From the NCBI GenBank assembly GCA_023653245.1, contig JAMNXK010000224.1:1-5010 (forward strand): a stretch of 5,010 nt of DNA, given 5' to 3'. The stretch's first letter is position 1; every line of letters starts with the position of its first letter. The translations under genes and the position numbers were made by a program. This stretch comes from Tagaea sp. Lineage in GTDB: Bacteria > Pseudomonadota > Alphaproteobacteria > CACIAM-22H2. This document shows positions 1 to 5,010 of the stretch, piece after piece. Under the pieces are notes generated by a model. That model saw only the letters and a list, made by a program, of their open reading frames with translations. It searched no databases and was not told the origin of the DNA.

Positions 1-528
1 ATCTGGCTGTGGCTGCTCGAGCCCCAATTCGGCGTGGTCAACCATTTGCTGCTGCGCGCGGGCGTGATCGCGTCGCCGGTCGCTTGGCTGGGCGAGCCGG
101 GGCCCGCCTTCGCCGCCGTGACGGCGGTCGAGATCTGGCGCGGCGTGCCCTTCGTGATGCTGCTGATGCTCGCCGGCCTGCAGACCATCCCGCCCGAACA
201 ATACGAGGCGGCCGACATCGACGGGGCGTCCGCCTGGCAGCGCTTCCGATGGATCACCTTGCCGAATCTGAAATACCTGATCGTCGTCGCCTCGACGCTC
301 GACATCATCAACGTCGTGCGCCACTACGACATCATCGGCGTGATGACCGGGGGCGGGCCGGCCGGCGCCACCGAGGTGCTGCCCGCTTTGCTCTACAACA
401 CCGCCTTCCGCGCCAACCGCTTCGGCGAAGCGGCGGCGATCGGCGTGCTGCTGCTGCTCGTGGTCCTCGCTTTCGCCGTCGTCTATCTGCGCGCCACGGG
501 AATCGGCCGGGCGGAGGAGCAGCGATGA
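1..528 (+). CDS. Carbohydrate ABC transporter permease, MalF/UgpA-like (5' partial)
   Basis: This is the C-terminal part of an inner-membrane permease of a binding-protein-dependent sugar importer. The frame is open from base 1 with no start in view, and 175 residues are visible of the roughly 290-310 usual for the family. A GTG at 34 would cut into the conserved domain and is not the start. Diagnostic features are the stretch PPEQYEAADIDGA with the EAA...G core at visible residues 69-75, followed by an ITLP motif. This is the cytoplasmic loop that contacts the ATPase. Further on come a TGGGP motif and a last hydrophobic helix at about residues 148-166, both typical of MalF/UgpA/LacF-type subunits. 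The TGA stop at 526-528 overlaps the ATG of the next permease, so the two are translationally coupled and should form a heterodimer. The substrate cannot be read from a permease fragment; a sugar, polyol or glycerol-3-phosphate-like solute is likely from family membership. Confidence 0.93.
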   Translation: MWLWLLEPQFGVVNHLLLRAGVIASPVAWLGEPGPAFAAVTAVEIWRGVPFVMLLMLAGLQTIPPEQYEAADIDGASAWQRFRWITLPNLKYLIVVASTLDIINVVRHYDIIGVMTGGGPAGATEVLPALLYNTAFRANRFGEAAAIGVLLLLVVLAFAVVYLRATGIGRAEEQR

Positions 529-1358
529 GGCGCGAACATCCCGTTGCCGCGGCGGCGCTGTGGCTCGCGATCCTCGCCGCAGCGATTGTGACGATCTTCC
601 CGTTCTATTGGATGCTCAACACCGCGCTCAAGCCGCAGCACGAGGTGTTCTTGTCGCCGCCGGCCTTCTGGTCGGCGAATTGGAATCTCGGCGCTTTCGC
701 CACGCTGCTGATCGAACGGCCCTTCGCGCGCTACTTCCTCAACAGCTTGGTCGTTTCGGCCGCGTCGACGCTGCTGTCGGTGACGCTCGCCACGCTCGCG
801 GCCTACGGTTTCACGCGCTTCCACATCCGGGGTGCGGGTGCGCTGATCGTGTTCCTGCTGTTCACCAAGATGCTGCCCGAGACGCTGCTGATCATCCCGT
901 ATTTCCGGCTGATGTCGGAGCTCGGCCTCATCAACACCTATTTCGCGCTGATCTTGGCCTATTCGTCCTTCGCGTTGCCGTTCAGCGTGTGGATGCTGAT
1001 CGGCTTTTTCCGTTCGATCCCGCGCGAGATCGACGAGGCGGCGATCGTCGACGGCGCCTCGCGCCTGGTGACGCTGCGTCGGGTGATCCTGCCGCTGGCC
1101 GCACCGGGCTTGGCGGCGGTGGCGCTGTTCACGTTCCTGATTTCGTGGAACGCCTATGTCTGGGCGCTGGTGCTCACGACCGATCCCAACATGTTCGTGC
1201 TGTCGGTCGGCATCGCCAACATGGTCGGCGAATACCGGGTGCAGTGGAACGAATTGATGGCCGCGGCCACGATTGCGGCGGTGCCGGTGATGGTGCTGTT
1301 CGCCTTCCTGGAGCGCCATCTCGTCGACGCGCTGACCGCCGGCGCGGTGAAGGGCTGA
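525..1358 (+). CDS. Carbohydrate ABC transporter permease, MalG/UgpE-like
   Basis: Complete second permease subunit of a carbohydrate ABC importer, 277 residues, matching the usual 270-290 for the MalG/UgpE/LacG group. The ATG at 525 is chosen because it overlaps the upstream stop (ATGA, 525-528) and has GGAGGAG at 513-519, five bases upstream. The open frame extends further upstream, but that part is an Arg-rich shadow of the first permease. Visible features are an N-terminal transmembrane helix at about 10-30, the FPFYWMLNTALKP motif characteristic of this subunit just after it, and the EAA loop (E171-A172-A173, G177, ending ILP at 188-190). Further hydrophobic helices follow, and LISWNAYVWAL lies after the loop as in MalG-type permeases. 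It should pair with the preceding permease as the membrane channel and couple to a MalK/UgpC-type ATPase, which is not in the window. Substrate unknown. Confidence 0.95.
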   Translation: MRREHPVAAAALWLAILAAAIVTIFPFYWMLNTALKPQHEVFLSPPAFWSANWNLGAFATLLIERPFARYFLNSLVVSAASTLLSVTLATLAAYGFTRFHIRGAGALIVFLLFTKMLPETLLIIPYFRLMSELGLINTYFALILAYSSFALPFSVWMLIGFFRSIPREIDEAAIVDGASRLVTLRRVILPLAAPGLAAVALFTFLISWNAYVWALVLTTDPNMFVLSVGIANMVGEYRVQWNELMAAATIAAVPVMVLFAFLERHLVDALTAGAVKG

Positions 1359-1506
1359 AGCGCGAAACGGCCCGTCTCGGCCGGTTGGCGCGAGCGGCCC
1401 GGGTCGTGCATCGTCGGTGGCGGGGGAAGTGAAGCTGCGGTCGCCTGCCCATTTCTTGGGCGATCGCCGCCGAAAAATGGAAAATGGCTCGGTTTTTGCC
1501 GATGCG

Positions 1507-1530
1507 CGACGGATTCCCCCATCGCCGTCG
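1507..1530 (+). repeat. Inverted repeat in the dctP leader
   Basis: CGACGG (1507-1512) and CCGTCG (1525-1530) are perfect reverse complements separated by 12 bases, lying immediately upstream of the dctP ribosome binding site. It could be an operator half-site pair or a small hairpin in the mRNA leader. Six-base inverted repeats arise easily by chance in GC-rich DNA, so the function is unproven. Confidence 0.3.
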
Positions 1531-1535
1531 AAAGC

Positions 1536-1542
1536 AAGGAGG
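1536..1542 (+). promoter_or_regulatory. Strong ribosome binding site of dctP
   Basis: AAGGAGG lies five bases upstream of the ATG at 1548, which is a full match to the Shine-Dalgarno consensus. It fixes the dctP start and fits the high expression needed for a periplasmic binding protein. The sites before the other genes are weaker or embedded in the preceding gene. Confidence 0.85.
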
Positions 1543-1547
1543 TTCCG

Positions 1548-2594
1548 ATGAAAGTCTTTTTCGCCGCCGGTCTGATCGCCGCGGCTTTGGCCGCCAGTCC
1601 CGCCGCGGTCGCCCAAAACCCCAACTCGATGCGGGTGGCCGGAAATTTCTCGTCGAATGCCAAGCATGTCGACGGGATCGAGCGGCCGTTCTTCCAGGGC
1701 TTGCCGGCGGCGCTCGGCATCCCGATGAGTGTCAACTACAACCCGATGGACGTGGTGAACGTGCAAGCGGCCGACGCGCTGCGCCTGCTGCGCTCGGGCA
1801 CGTTCGACGTGATGTCGGTGCAGATCGGCATGGCCTCGCGCGACGACCCCTTCTTCGAAGGTATCGATCTGATCGGCGTATCGACCGACATGCGCCAATT
1901 GCGCGCGGCCGTCGATGCCTATCGCGAGGCCTTCGACCGGCGCCTCCAGCAGCGCTTCAACGCCAAGGTCCTGACGCTGTGGCCCTTCGGTCCGCAGGTC
2001 TTCTACTGCAACAAGGAGATCCGCTCGATCGACGACGTCCGCGGGCTCAAGGTGCGCAGCTTCACGCCGTCGATGGCGGCGTTGATCCAGCATCTGGGCG
2101 GCACGCCGATCACGCTGCAATTCTCGGAAGTCTATCCGGCGCTGCAGCGCGGCGTGGCCGATTGCGGCGTGACCTCGCCGACCTCGGGCAACACCGGCAA
2201 ATGGCCGGAAGTCACCTCGCACTTCCTGCCGCTGTCGGTGTCGGGCTCGGTGCAGGGTCACTTCATGAATTTGGACCATTGGCGGCGCTACGCGCCGGCC
2301 ACGCAAGCGCGCCTGACGGCCGAGTTCAAGAAGATGGAGGATCAGATGTGGGGCCTGGCCGACACGGCCAATGGCGACGCGATCAACTGCAATGTCGGCC
2401 GCGATCCATGCGTCGAGGGCACCAAGTACAACATGCGCCTCGTGCAGGTTTCGGCCGAGGATCAGCGCAAGATCAACGCCGCCGTGACCGCCGTCGTGCT
2501 GCCGATCTGGAAGCAGACCTGCAACCGCGTCGATCCGACCTGCTCGGCGACATGGAACGAAACCGTCGGCCGCGCGCGCGGCGTCCGGATCGAC
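1548..2594 (+). CDS. dctP: TRAP transporter solute-binding protein DctP (stop codon missing)
   Basis: Periplasmic solute-binding protein that captures the ligand, typically a carboxylate, for the DctQ-DctM membrane pair. The start has a consensus ribosome binding site. Residues 1-22 form a Sec signal peptide (K2, a hydrophobic core rich in Ala/Leu, cleavage expected at AVA|Q). The body has DctP-family hallmarks: GLKVR at 166-170, where R170 matches in context the conserved arginine that salt-bridges the ligand carboxylate in SiaP-like proteins, then SFTPSMAALIQHLGGTPITL, then FSEVYPALQRGVADCG. There are six cysteines: C154, C206, C281, C288, C325 and C332. The last four form two C-x6-C pairs that could be periplasmic disulfides. 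I place the natural end after D349 at 2594, giving 349 residues against 320-350 usual. No stop exists there: the next codon is AGA (2595-2597), one change from TGA, and the frame stays open to 4532. Beyond 2597 this frame loses its third-position GC bias and becomes Arg/Gly-rich. The ligand is unknown. Confidence 0.85.
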
Positions 2595-2601
2595 AGACCA
2601 A

Positions 2602-2635
2602 GGGCGGGGGCGGCGCGCGGGCGCCGTCCCCGTTC
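2602..2635 (+). promoter_or_regulatory. GC-rich intercistronic hairpin between dctP and dctQ
   Basis: Bases 2606-2616 pair with 2621-2631 around a GCGG loop: 11 pairs including one G-T wobble. The stem can extend to 2602-2616 with 2621-2635, which makes 15 pairs with three wobbles. There is no T tract after it, and the dctQ ribosome binding site (GGGAGGGGG, 2637-2645) follows directly, so it is not a classic terminator. In binding-protein transporter operons a hairpin at this position often protects the upstream mRNA or causes partial termination, keeping binding protein in excess over permease. That role is inferred here. Its position also supports the view that dctP coding ends just before it. 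Confidence 0.6.
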
Positions 2636-2649
2636 CGGGAGGGGGCAAG

Positions 2650-3231
2650 ATGGACAATCCGGTCGGCCGGATCGCAACGCCGGTCGCGCGCGTCGCGGCG
2701 ATCGCGTGCGGCTACGGCATTTTGGCGCTGTCGCTGGCGATCGCGGTGGAAATCGTCGGGCGCAAGTTCTTCGGCTTCTCGCTGCAGGGGATCGACGATA
2801 TCGGCGGCTACGCGCTGGCGATCTCGGCTTCGATCGGCGCTTGCTACACCATGGCCGTGCGCGGCCACACGCGCATCGACGTGTTCGTGGTGCGCATGCC
2901 CAAGGCGTGGCAGGCGGTGCTGAACGCGACGGCCATGGTCGCGCTCGCCGTGTTCGCGGCGTTCGCGTTCTGGCGCGGCGCGAACGTGCTCGAGGAAAGC
3001 GTCGAGTTCCGTTCGGTGGCGACCAACCCGCTGCAGACGCCGCTGTGGATTCCGCAAAGCGCGTGGCTGTTCGGCCTCGGGCTGTTCGCGGCCTTCGCGG
3101 CCGCCTACGCGGCCCACGCGCTCTATCTGCTCGCGGTCGACCGGCGCCGGCTCAACAAGCTCTACGGCCCCGCCACGGCGCTCGACGAGGTCGAGGCCGA
3201 GCTCGAAGCGCGCAAGGGAGAAGGGCGATGA
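2650..3231 (+). CDS. dctQ: TRAP transporter small permease subunit DctQ
   Basis: Small membrane subunit of the tripartite transporter, 193 residues (family usually 160-200). The ATG at 2650 has GGAGG at 2638-2642, seven bases upstream. Four hydrophobic segments are visible at about 14-36, 52-70, 88-108 and 138-162, the expected topology. Family motifs are present in order: VEIVGRKFFGFSLQGIDDI at 33-51 (the E-x3-RK-x-F signature after helix 1), RGHTRIDVF at 71-79 (the conserved G-H-x-R-I/V-D/E element), and TPLWIPQSAW at 130-139 before helix 4. The C-terminus is a charged cytoplasmic tail. In known TRAP systems DctQ binds DctM and helps to dock the loaded DctP. The TGA at 3229-3231 overlaps the dctM ATG, so translation is coupled. 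The gene lies wholly inside the long dctP-dctM frame and is easily missed by automated calling. Confidence 0.93.
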   Translation: MDNPVGRIATPVARVAAIACGYGILALSLAIAVEIVGRKFFGFSLQGIDDIGGYALAISASIGACYTMAVRGHTRIDVFVVRMPKAWQAVLNATAMVALAVFAAFAFWRGANVLEESVEFRSVATNPLQTPLWIPQSAWLFGLGLFAAFAAAYAAHALYLLAVDRRRLNKLYGPATALDEVEAELEARKGEGR

Positions 3232-4532
3232 TCGAGGCTTCGACCGCGTTCGTCGGGTTCCTGCTGCTCGTTTTCCTGATGGCGCTGGGGCTGCACATCG
3301 CCTTCGTCATGTTCGCGATCGGCATGGCGGGCTCGATCCTCTATCTCGGCTGGCCGGCCGTGATGAATTTCGGGAACCAGTTCTGGGGCGCCACCAACAA
3401 TTTCGTGCTGGTGGCGATTCCGCTTTTCGTGCTGCTGGGGGAGATCCTGGTGCGCGGCGGTTTCACCGACCGGATGTACAGGGCGCTATCCGATTGGCTT
3501 AGCCCGCTGCCCGGGGGCCTGTTGCACACGAATATCGGCGCATCGGCGCTGTTCGCGGCCGTGTCGGGCTCGTCTGTGGCGACGGCCGCGACGATCGGCA
3601 CGGTGGCGCTGCCCTCGTTCCGCGACCGCGGCTACGACGAGCGCCTCGTCCTGGGCACGATCGCCGCCGGGGCGACGCTCGGCATCCTGATTCCGCCCTC
3701 GATCAACATGATCATCTACGGCGCCATGACCAACACCTCGGTCGGGCGGCTTTACGCCGCCGGCGTGGTGCCGGGCCTGGTTCTGACCGGGCTTTTCATG
3801 CTGGTCGTGATCGTGTTGTGCAAATGGCGCCCGGAATTCGCGGGCCCGAAGGAGCCGCCGGCCCCGCTGCGCGCGCGTTTGCTGCGTCTGGTCGATCTGC
3901 TGCCGCCGCTGGCGATCTTCGTCGCCGTGATGGGGACGATCTATCTCGGCTGGGCGACGCCGACGGAATCCGCCGCGATCGGGGTGGTCGTGGCGCTCAT
4001 CCTCGCCGCGGGCAACGGCAAGCTCGGGTTCCGCATGCTGCATGAGAGTTTCGTGTCGACCGTGTCGATCACGGCGATGATCATGCTGATCGCCGCGGCG
4101 GCGTTCTACTTGAATTTCGTGCTCGGGCTGATGGGCGTGCCGCAGGCGCTGGCGACCTACGTGAAGGAGATCGGCGCCACGCCGGGCATGCTGATCCTCA
4201 TCCTCACCGTGTTCTACCTGATCCTCGGCTGCTTCCTGGACGCGCTGGCCATGGTGATCGGCACGATTCCGATCGTGTTCCCGCTGGTGACGGCGGTGGG
4301 CATCGATCCGGTGTGGTTCGGGATTTTCCTGGTGGTGATGGCCGAACTGGCGCTGATCACCCCGCCGGTGGGCATGAATCTCTACGTCGTGCAGGGCATC
4401 CGCGGGGAGGGCGAGATCACCGAGGTGATCGTCGGCACACTGCCCTTCCTGTTCATGATGCTGCTGCTGGTGTGGCTGCTGTGGATTTGGCCCGACATGG
4501 CGCTATGGCTGCCGCGACAATCCTTCGGCTGA
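3228..4532 (+). CDS. dctM: TRAP transporter large permease subunit DctM
   Basis: Main transport subunit of the TRAP system, 434 residues (family about 425-435), an inner-membrane protein of the ion transporter superfamily that imports solute with Na+. The start is the ATG at 3228, in a four-base overlap with the dctQ stop, with GGGAG at 3216-3220. Conserved blocks are visible in order: VAIPLFVLLGEIL (62-74), LPGGLLHTNIGASALFAAVS with SGSSVATAATIGTVALP (94-129), GATLGILIPPSINMIIYGAM (148-167), the loop with GWATPTESAA (241-250), LGCFLDALAMVIGTIPIVFP (333-352), and MAELALITPPVGMNLYVVQG (371-390). The two glycine/serine/proline-rich blocks correspond to the re-entrant hairpins of the scaffold that hold the Na+ and substrate sites. 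No disruption is seen. The same frame is open upstream into dctP, but the 3228 start is clear from coupling and homology. Substrate is not predictable from the sequence. Confidence 0.96.
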   Translation: MIEASTAFVGFLLLVFLMALGLHIAFVMFAIGMAGSILYLGWPAVMNFGNQFWGATNNFVLVAIPLFVLLGEILVRGGFTDRMYRALSDWLSPLPGGLLHTNIGASALFAAVSGSSVATAATIGTVALPSFRDRGYDERLVLGTIAAGATLGILIPPSINMIIYGAMTNTSVGRLYAAGVVPGLVLTGLFMLVVIVLCKWRPEFAGPKEPPAPLRARLLRLVDLLPPLAIFVAVMGTIYLGWATPTESAAIGVVVALILAAGNGKLGFRMLHESFVSTVSITAMIMLIAAAAFYLNFVLGLMGVPQALATYVKEIGATPGMLILILTVFYLILGCFLDALAMVIGTIPIVFPLVTAVGIDPVWFGIFLVVMAELALITPPVGMNLYVVQGIRGEGEITEVIVGTLPFLFMMLLLVWLLWIWPDMALWLPRQSFG

Positions 4533-4544
4533 GCGCGCGACTCC

Positions 4545-4574
4545 CGAGATCCCTAAGGTAGCTGGGATTTATCG
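4545..4574. terminator. Possible terminator between convergent genes
   Basis: Bases 4547-4553 pair with 4564-4570 (seven pairs including one G-T) around a ten-base loop. Two further C-G pairs (4545-4546 with 4573-4574) can form across a two-base bulge. It sits in the 50-base gap between the dctM stop and the stop of the minus-strand gene, the right place for a shared terminator. The stem is modest and only a short TTT follows on the plus strand, so the call is weak. Confidence 0.35.
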
Positions 4575-4582
4575 AGATGATC

Positions 4583-5010
4583 TCAAAGGACGTGGAAATA
4601 GCCGCGTGCCCGGACGCGTTCGCGCAACGTTTTGGGCACGTGGCGGAGCGGCACGTTTTTGAGCCGACCGAGCCAGGCGCAGTCGGAGACCAGATCGTAG
4701 CGCCCCTCGGGCGGCAGATCGTCGCCGCGCCGGCGCGGTTCGATCAAGACGGCGAAGCGCGGGGTTTTGCCGTCGCCTTGGATGTCGAAGGAGCGCTTGC
4801 CCGAGGTCACCGCGGCGATGCGCACGCGCAACAAGCTGCCGTCGGGGCGCCGGATATGGGTGCGGAAGGGCCGCGCGAGGGCGAAAGCCAGGAAGTTCTG
4901 CGTTGCCGAGGCGGGGCGCCAGCCGCGCTCGAAGGGCAGGCCGCTCTTCGGGGCGGGCACGACCACCGGCGTCGGATCGCGGTCGAGCGGCGAGCGTTTG
5001 GCGGGCCGGG
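4583..5010 (-). CDS. Hypothetical basic protein (5' partial)
   Basis: I do not recognise this gene. It ends at a TGA (4585-4583) and its frame stays open to the window edge, so 141 full codons are visible and the start probably lies beyond 5010. A GTG at 4966 could start it, but no Shine-Dalgarno sequence precedes it, and the codons between 4967 and 5010 keep strong G/C third positions, which argues that they are coding. The protein is soluble-looking and rich in Arg/Pro, with no signal peptide or membrane segment in view. A proline-rich N-terminal stretch is followed by a mixed alpha/beta-like region (TQNFLAFALARPFRTHIRRP, then a VRIAAVTSG strand, then RFAVLIEPRRRG) and a basic C-terminus ending ARGYFHVL. 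One cysteine is visible, in DLVSDCAWLGRL. It is convergent to the TRAP operon, so unlikely to belong to it. No function is proposed. Confidence 0.65.
   Translation of the reverse strand, partial: RPAKRSPLDRDPTPVVVPAPKSGLPFERGWRPASATQNFLAFALARPFRTHIRRPDGSLLRVRIAAVTSGKRSFDIQGDGKTPRFAVLIEPRRRGDDLPPEGRYDLVSDCAWLGRLKNVPLRHVPKTLRERVRARGYFHVL

Larger units (their letters stand above)
1359..1547 (+). other. Spacer between ABC and TRAP operons
   Basis: This 189-base spacer shows no convincing gene in any frame. Just after the permease stop there is a short GC-rich hairpin: 1366-1372 pairs with 1379-1386 with one bulged G and a six-base loop. It has no T tract, so it is at best a weak terminator or a 3'-end stabiliser. 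A second hairpin is perfect, GCCCA (1447-1451) with TGGGC (1457-1461). A poor sigma-70-like pair, TTGGGC (1456-1461) and GAAAAT (1480-1485) with an 18-base gap, could drive the TRAP operon, but each box is a weak match and I do not call it a promoter. An AT-richer stretch at 1472-1500 is the most promoter-like part. The TRAP operon is probably transcribed separately from the ABC operon, which is an inference from spacing only. Confidence 0.5.
1548..4532 (+). other. Uninterrupted 994-codon frame joining dctP to dctM
   Basis: dctP and dctM lie in the same frame, and with the dctP stop absent there is no stop between them. The joined frame has three parts: real DctP (about residues 1-349), roughly 211 residues of Arg/Gly/Ala-rich sequence that is the out-of-frame shadow of dctQ and its leader, and real DctM (from about residue 561). 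An automated gene caller may report this as one fused protein and drop dctQ. I consider it three separate genes, because the middle has no membrane or domain character while dctQ in the +1 frame has all family motifs, and dctM has its own start coupled to the dctQ stop. Confidence 0.7.

Noticed and set aside
9..524. Upstream extension of the second permease in its own frame
   Set aside because: The stretch is Arg-rich low-complexity sequence overlapping the first permease out of frame; the real start is the ATG at 525 with a ribosome binding site and a four-base overlap.
1459..1468. Palindrome GGCGATCGCC, containing the GCGATCGC octamer abundant in many cyanobacteria
   Set aside because: It is a single copy in this spacer, and such palindromes are common by chance in GC-rich DNA; the gene content does not suggest a cyanobacterium.
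1456..1485. Sigma-70-like promoter TTGGGC / GAAAAT before dctP
   Set aside because: Only three of six and four of six positions match consensus, with an 18-base gap. This is too weak to call as a feature, though it is noted in the spacer entry.
483..2657. A 724-codon open frame on the minus strand
   Set aside because: It lies antisense to the second permease and dctP, crosses the intergenic spacer, and is dominated by Arg, His, Gln and Asp as expected for the complement of GC-rich coding DNA. No domain motif is seen.
1484..2923. A 479-codon plus-strand frame overlapping dctP and dctQ
   Set aside because: It is in the wrong frame relative to both clear genes, is Arg-rich with no motifs, and is a shadow frame.
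2594..3231. A DctP-DctQ fusion by a +1 shift at the G runs (2606-2610 or 2641-2645)
   Set aside because: The frame is open and the G runs could slip, but dctQ has its own well-placed ribosome binding site and start, and an intercistronic hairpin separates the genes. Simple loss of a stop codon needs fewer assumptions.

Overview
The window is very GC-rich, with strong G/C preference at third codon positions in its real genes. It looks like a chromosomal segment of a free-living proteobacterium. The gene content (carbohydrate ABC permeases beside a DctP/DctQ/DctM TRAP system) and base composition best suit a high-GC alphaproteobacterium, but nothing here identifies a genus, so this is an inference.

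Left part (1-1358): the end of an ABC importer operon of the carbohydrate type. The 3' part of a MalF/UgpA-like permease overlaps a complete MalG/UgpE-like permease by four bases (ATGA). Both carry the EAA loop that docks onto the ATPase. The binding protein and ATPase genes are not in the window and presumably lie upstream or elsewhere. A 189-base spacer (1359-1547) follows, with small hairpins and a very strong ribosome binding site.

Central part (1548-4532): a three-gene TRAP transporter operon in the order dctP (periplasmic solute-binding protein), dctQ (small four-helix membrane subunit) and dctM (large membrane subunit). DctP should capture an organic acid-like solute in the periplasm, and DctQ-DctM should import it by Na+ symport. 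dctQ and dctM overlap by four bases. A GC-rich hairpin lies between dctP and dctQ, a common place for an element that keeps binding-protein mRNA more abundant than permease mRNA.

The one real anomaly is that dctP has no stop codon at its expected end. The AGA at 2595-2597 is one substitution away from TGA. Because dctP and dctM share a frame and no stop intervenes, the dctP frame runs through dctQ out of frame and on to the dctM stop, giving a 994-codon open frame. This is either a sequencing or assembly error or a real stop-loss mutation; a designed fusion looks unlikely.

Right part (4533-5010): a 50-base convergent gap with a weak hairpin, then the 3' part of an unrecognised basic protein gene on the minus strand that runs off the window. 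I see no RNA genes, CRISPR arrays, mobile elements or novel defence or biosynthetic system. Apart from the dctP stop loss this is an ordinary transport locus.
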